From contig NZ_CAJGZQ010000010.1 of the NCBI RefSeq assembly GCF_904846185.1, positions 49,200 to 113,199 on the forward strand: a stretch of 64,000 bases of DNA, read 5' to 3'. The notes beneath the pieces were generated by a model. That model had not been told where the DNA came from. It saw nothing but the letters and a program-made list of their open reading frames with translations, and did no database searches. Positions 63,497-64,000 of this stretch are shown here, piece after piece. Source of the DNA: Psychrobacter immobilis. Its GTDB lineage: Bacteria > Pseudomonadota > Gammaproteobacteria > Pseudomonadales > Moraxellaceae. The position numbers and the translations under genes were made by a program. Positions within the stretch are counted from its first letter, which is position 1, and each line of letters opens with the position of its first letter.

Positions 63497-63890
63497 TGTT
63501 TCTCTATATAAAAAAACATTTATCACAACAGTTATATTATTAATAACTGGCTGCAGCAATCCAGCAAATTCAGAAGCATCTATCAATCGAGAATCCAATA
63601 GTGTTCAATATAATATTACCTTAAACTGTGATGATTTCGAACTTAATAATGATCAACTCTTATTATGTGACTACTGGAAGAATTTTAATGAGTTTGACAG
63701 TATCGTAAACTTAAAAAACTTTAAAGAATATAACGGTACTATTAATAATATTCGTGATTTGTCTCCTATTGATTTTGCATTTACAGCTTCCACTAAAATT
63801 ACATACAAAGATAAGGTATATGAAGCGAATATCTATCCTAATTCTAGAATTGGATTAATTGATAAAAATCATAATATAGTCAGTCTATAA
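63493..63890 (+). pseudogene. Lipoprotein gene, frameshifted in an A-run (orphan immunity candidate)
   Basis: AAGGAA precedes ATGATG at 63493-63498, overlapping the stop of the effector tail. From there the frame goes out after a run of seven A (63510-63516); with eight it would read MMFLYIKKTFITTVILLITG followed by the lipobox cysteine (TGCSN) and about 110 further residues to 63890. The downstream frame is open upstream for other reasons, but it lacks a start with a ribosome site. The mature part is beta-rich with a cysteine pair. The one-base loss is either decay, a phase-variable tract or an error. Confidence 0.6.
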
Positions 63891-64000
63891 TAAAAGAGAT
63901 ACAGCCCATATCCTGAAACAGTTTTGGTAAATTATTCTCCATCCACCCTTGGCGTAGAAACTTAGCCTGTGCCCACTTTTTCTCGATAGGGTTTAGATCA
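63880..64000 (-). pseudogene. IS630-like transposase, C-terminal end (runs off the window)
   Basis: The minus strand reads DLNPIEKKWAQAKFLRQGW, the last DDE motif region (DxNPIEKxWA) of IS630-family transposases, and then NNLPKLFQDMGCISFIID to a stop at 63880. It overlaps the end of the lipoprotein gene by 11 bases. The rest lies beyond the right edge, so completeness cannot be judged. Confidence 0.65.

Noticed and set aside
1..64000. CRISPR arrays, rRNA genes and a phage structural module
   Set aside because: No regularly spaced repeats, rRNA-like sequence or capsid/terminase/tail genes beyond T6SS parts were seen.

Overview
The window looks like a Moraxellaceae chromosome, most probably Psychrobacter. 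The evidence is moderate-to-low GC content, a dapC-type aminotransferase, a tss gene set and DUF6708/Imm-like genes of the type I associate with Acinetobacter and Psychrobacter. The genus is inferred from gene content and was not tested by search.

Region A (1-9.2 kb) is a probable composite transposon of about 8.46 kb (763-9219), bounded by two inverted IS5-like copies, inserted in a DUF262/DUF1524 (GmrSD-type) restriction gene. The outer ends are flanked by a TA dinucleotide. Removing the element and one TA rejoins the two gene halves (1-760 and 9220-10395, minus strand) in one frame. The cargo is a mosaic: an IS4-family element that truncates the left IS, the 3' end of a type I hsdR, a broken dapC, and an apparently intact L-tartrate module (DASS transporter, ttdA, ttdB, LysR regulator).

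Region B (9.2-30.8 kb) is a defence-rich genomic island. It holds type III restriction-modification (mod, res) upstream of the split GmrSD gene, a divergent two-gene unit ending in a TIR-domain protein, CoiA-like and Holliday-resolvase-like nucleases, several exported proteins, and an AlpA/YqaJ/DUF932/Gp3-like/YagK-type mobile-element module in which most genes have their own terminator. The right edge is marked by an 18-base tRNA-3'-end-like sequence followed by a terminator, as expected for an attachment-site remnant.

Region C (31-53.6 kb, minus strand) is a type VI secretion locus: tssB, tssC, hcp, tssE, tssF, tssG, clpV (tssH), tssA and vgrG, then a toxin-like effector, an adjacent candidate immunity gene, a small exported protein, three DUF6708 membrane proteins (one with an in-frame stop) and a longer paralogue of the immunity candidate. 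The membrane-complex and baseplate genes tssJ, tssK, tssL and tssM and a PAAR gene are not in the window.

Region D (53.6-64 kb, plus strand) is a divergent vgrG followed by a peptidoglycan-hydrolase effector (LysM, M15-like peptidase, SleB-like hydrolase), an LprI-like and a lipoprotein immunity candidate, and then a decayed orphan effector cassette (LysM, lysozyme-like, amidase). That cassette lacks its 5' end, carries in-frame stops and has an IS5-like insertion in its tail. Its downstream lipoprotein gene has lost one base in an A-run. The window ends in the 3' end of an IS630-like transposase.
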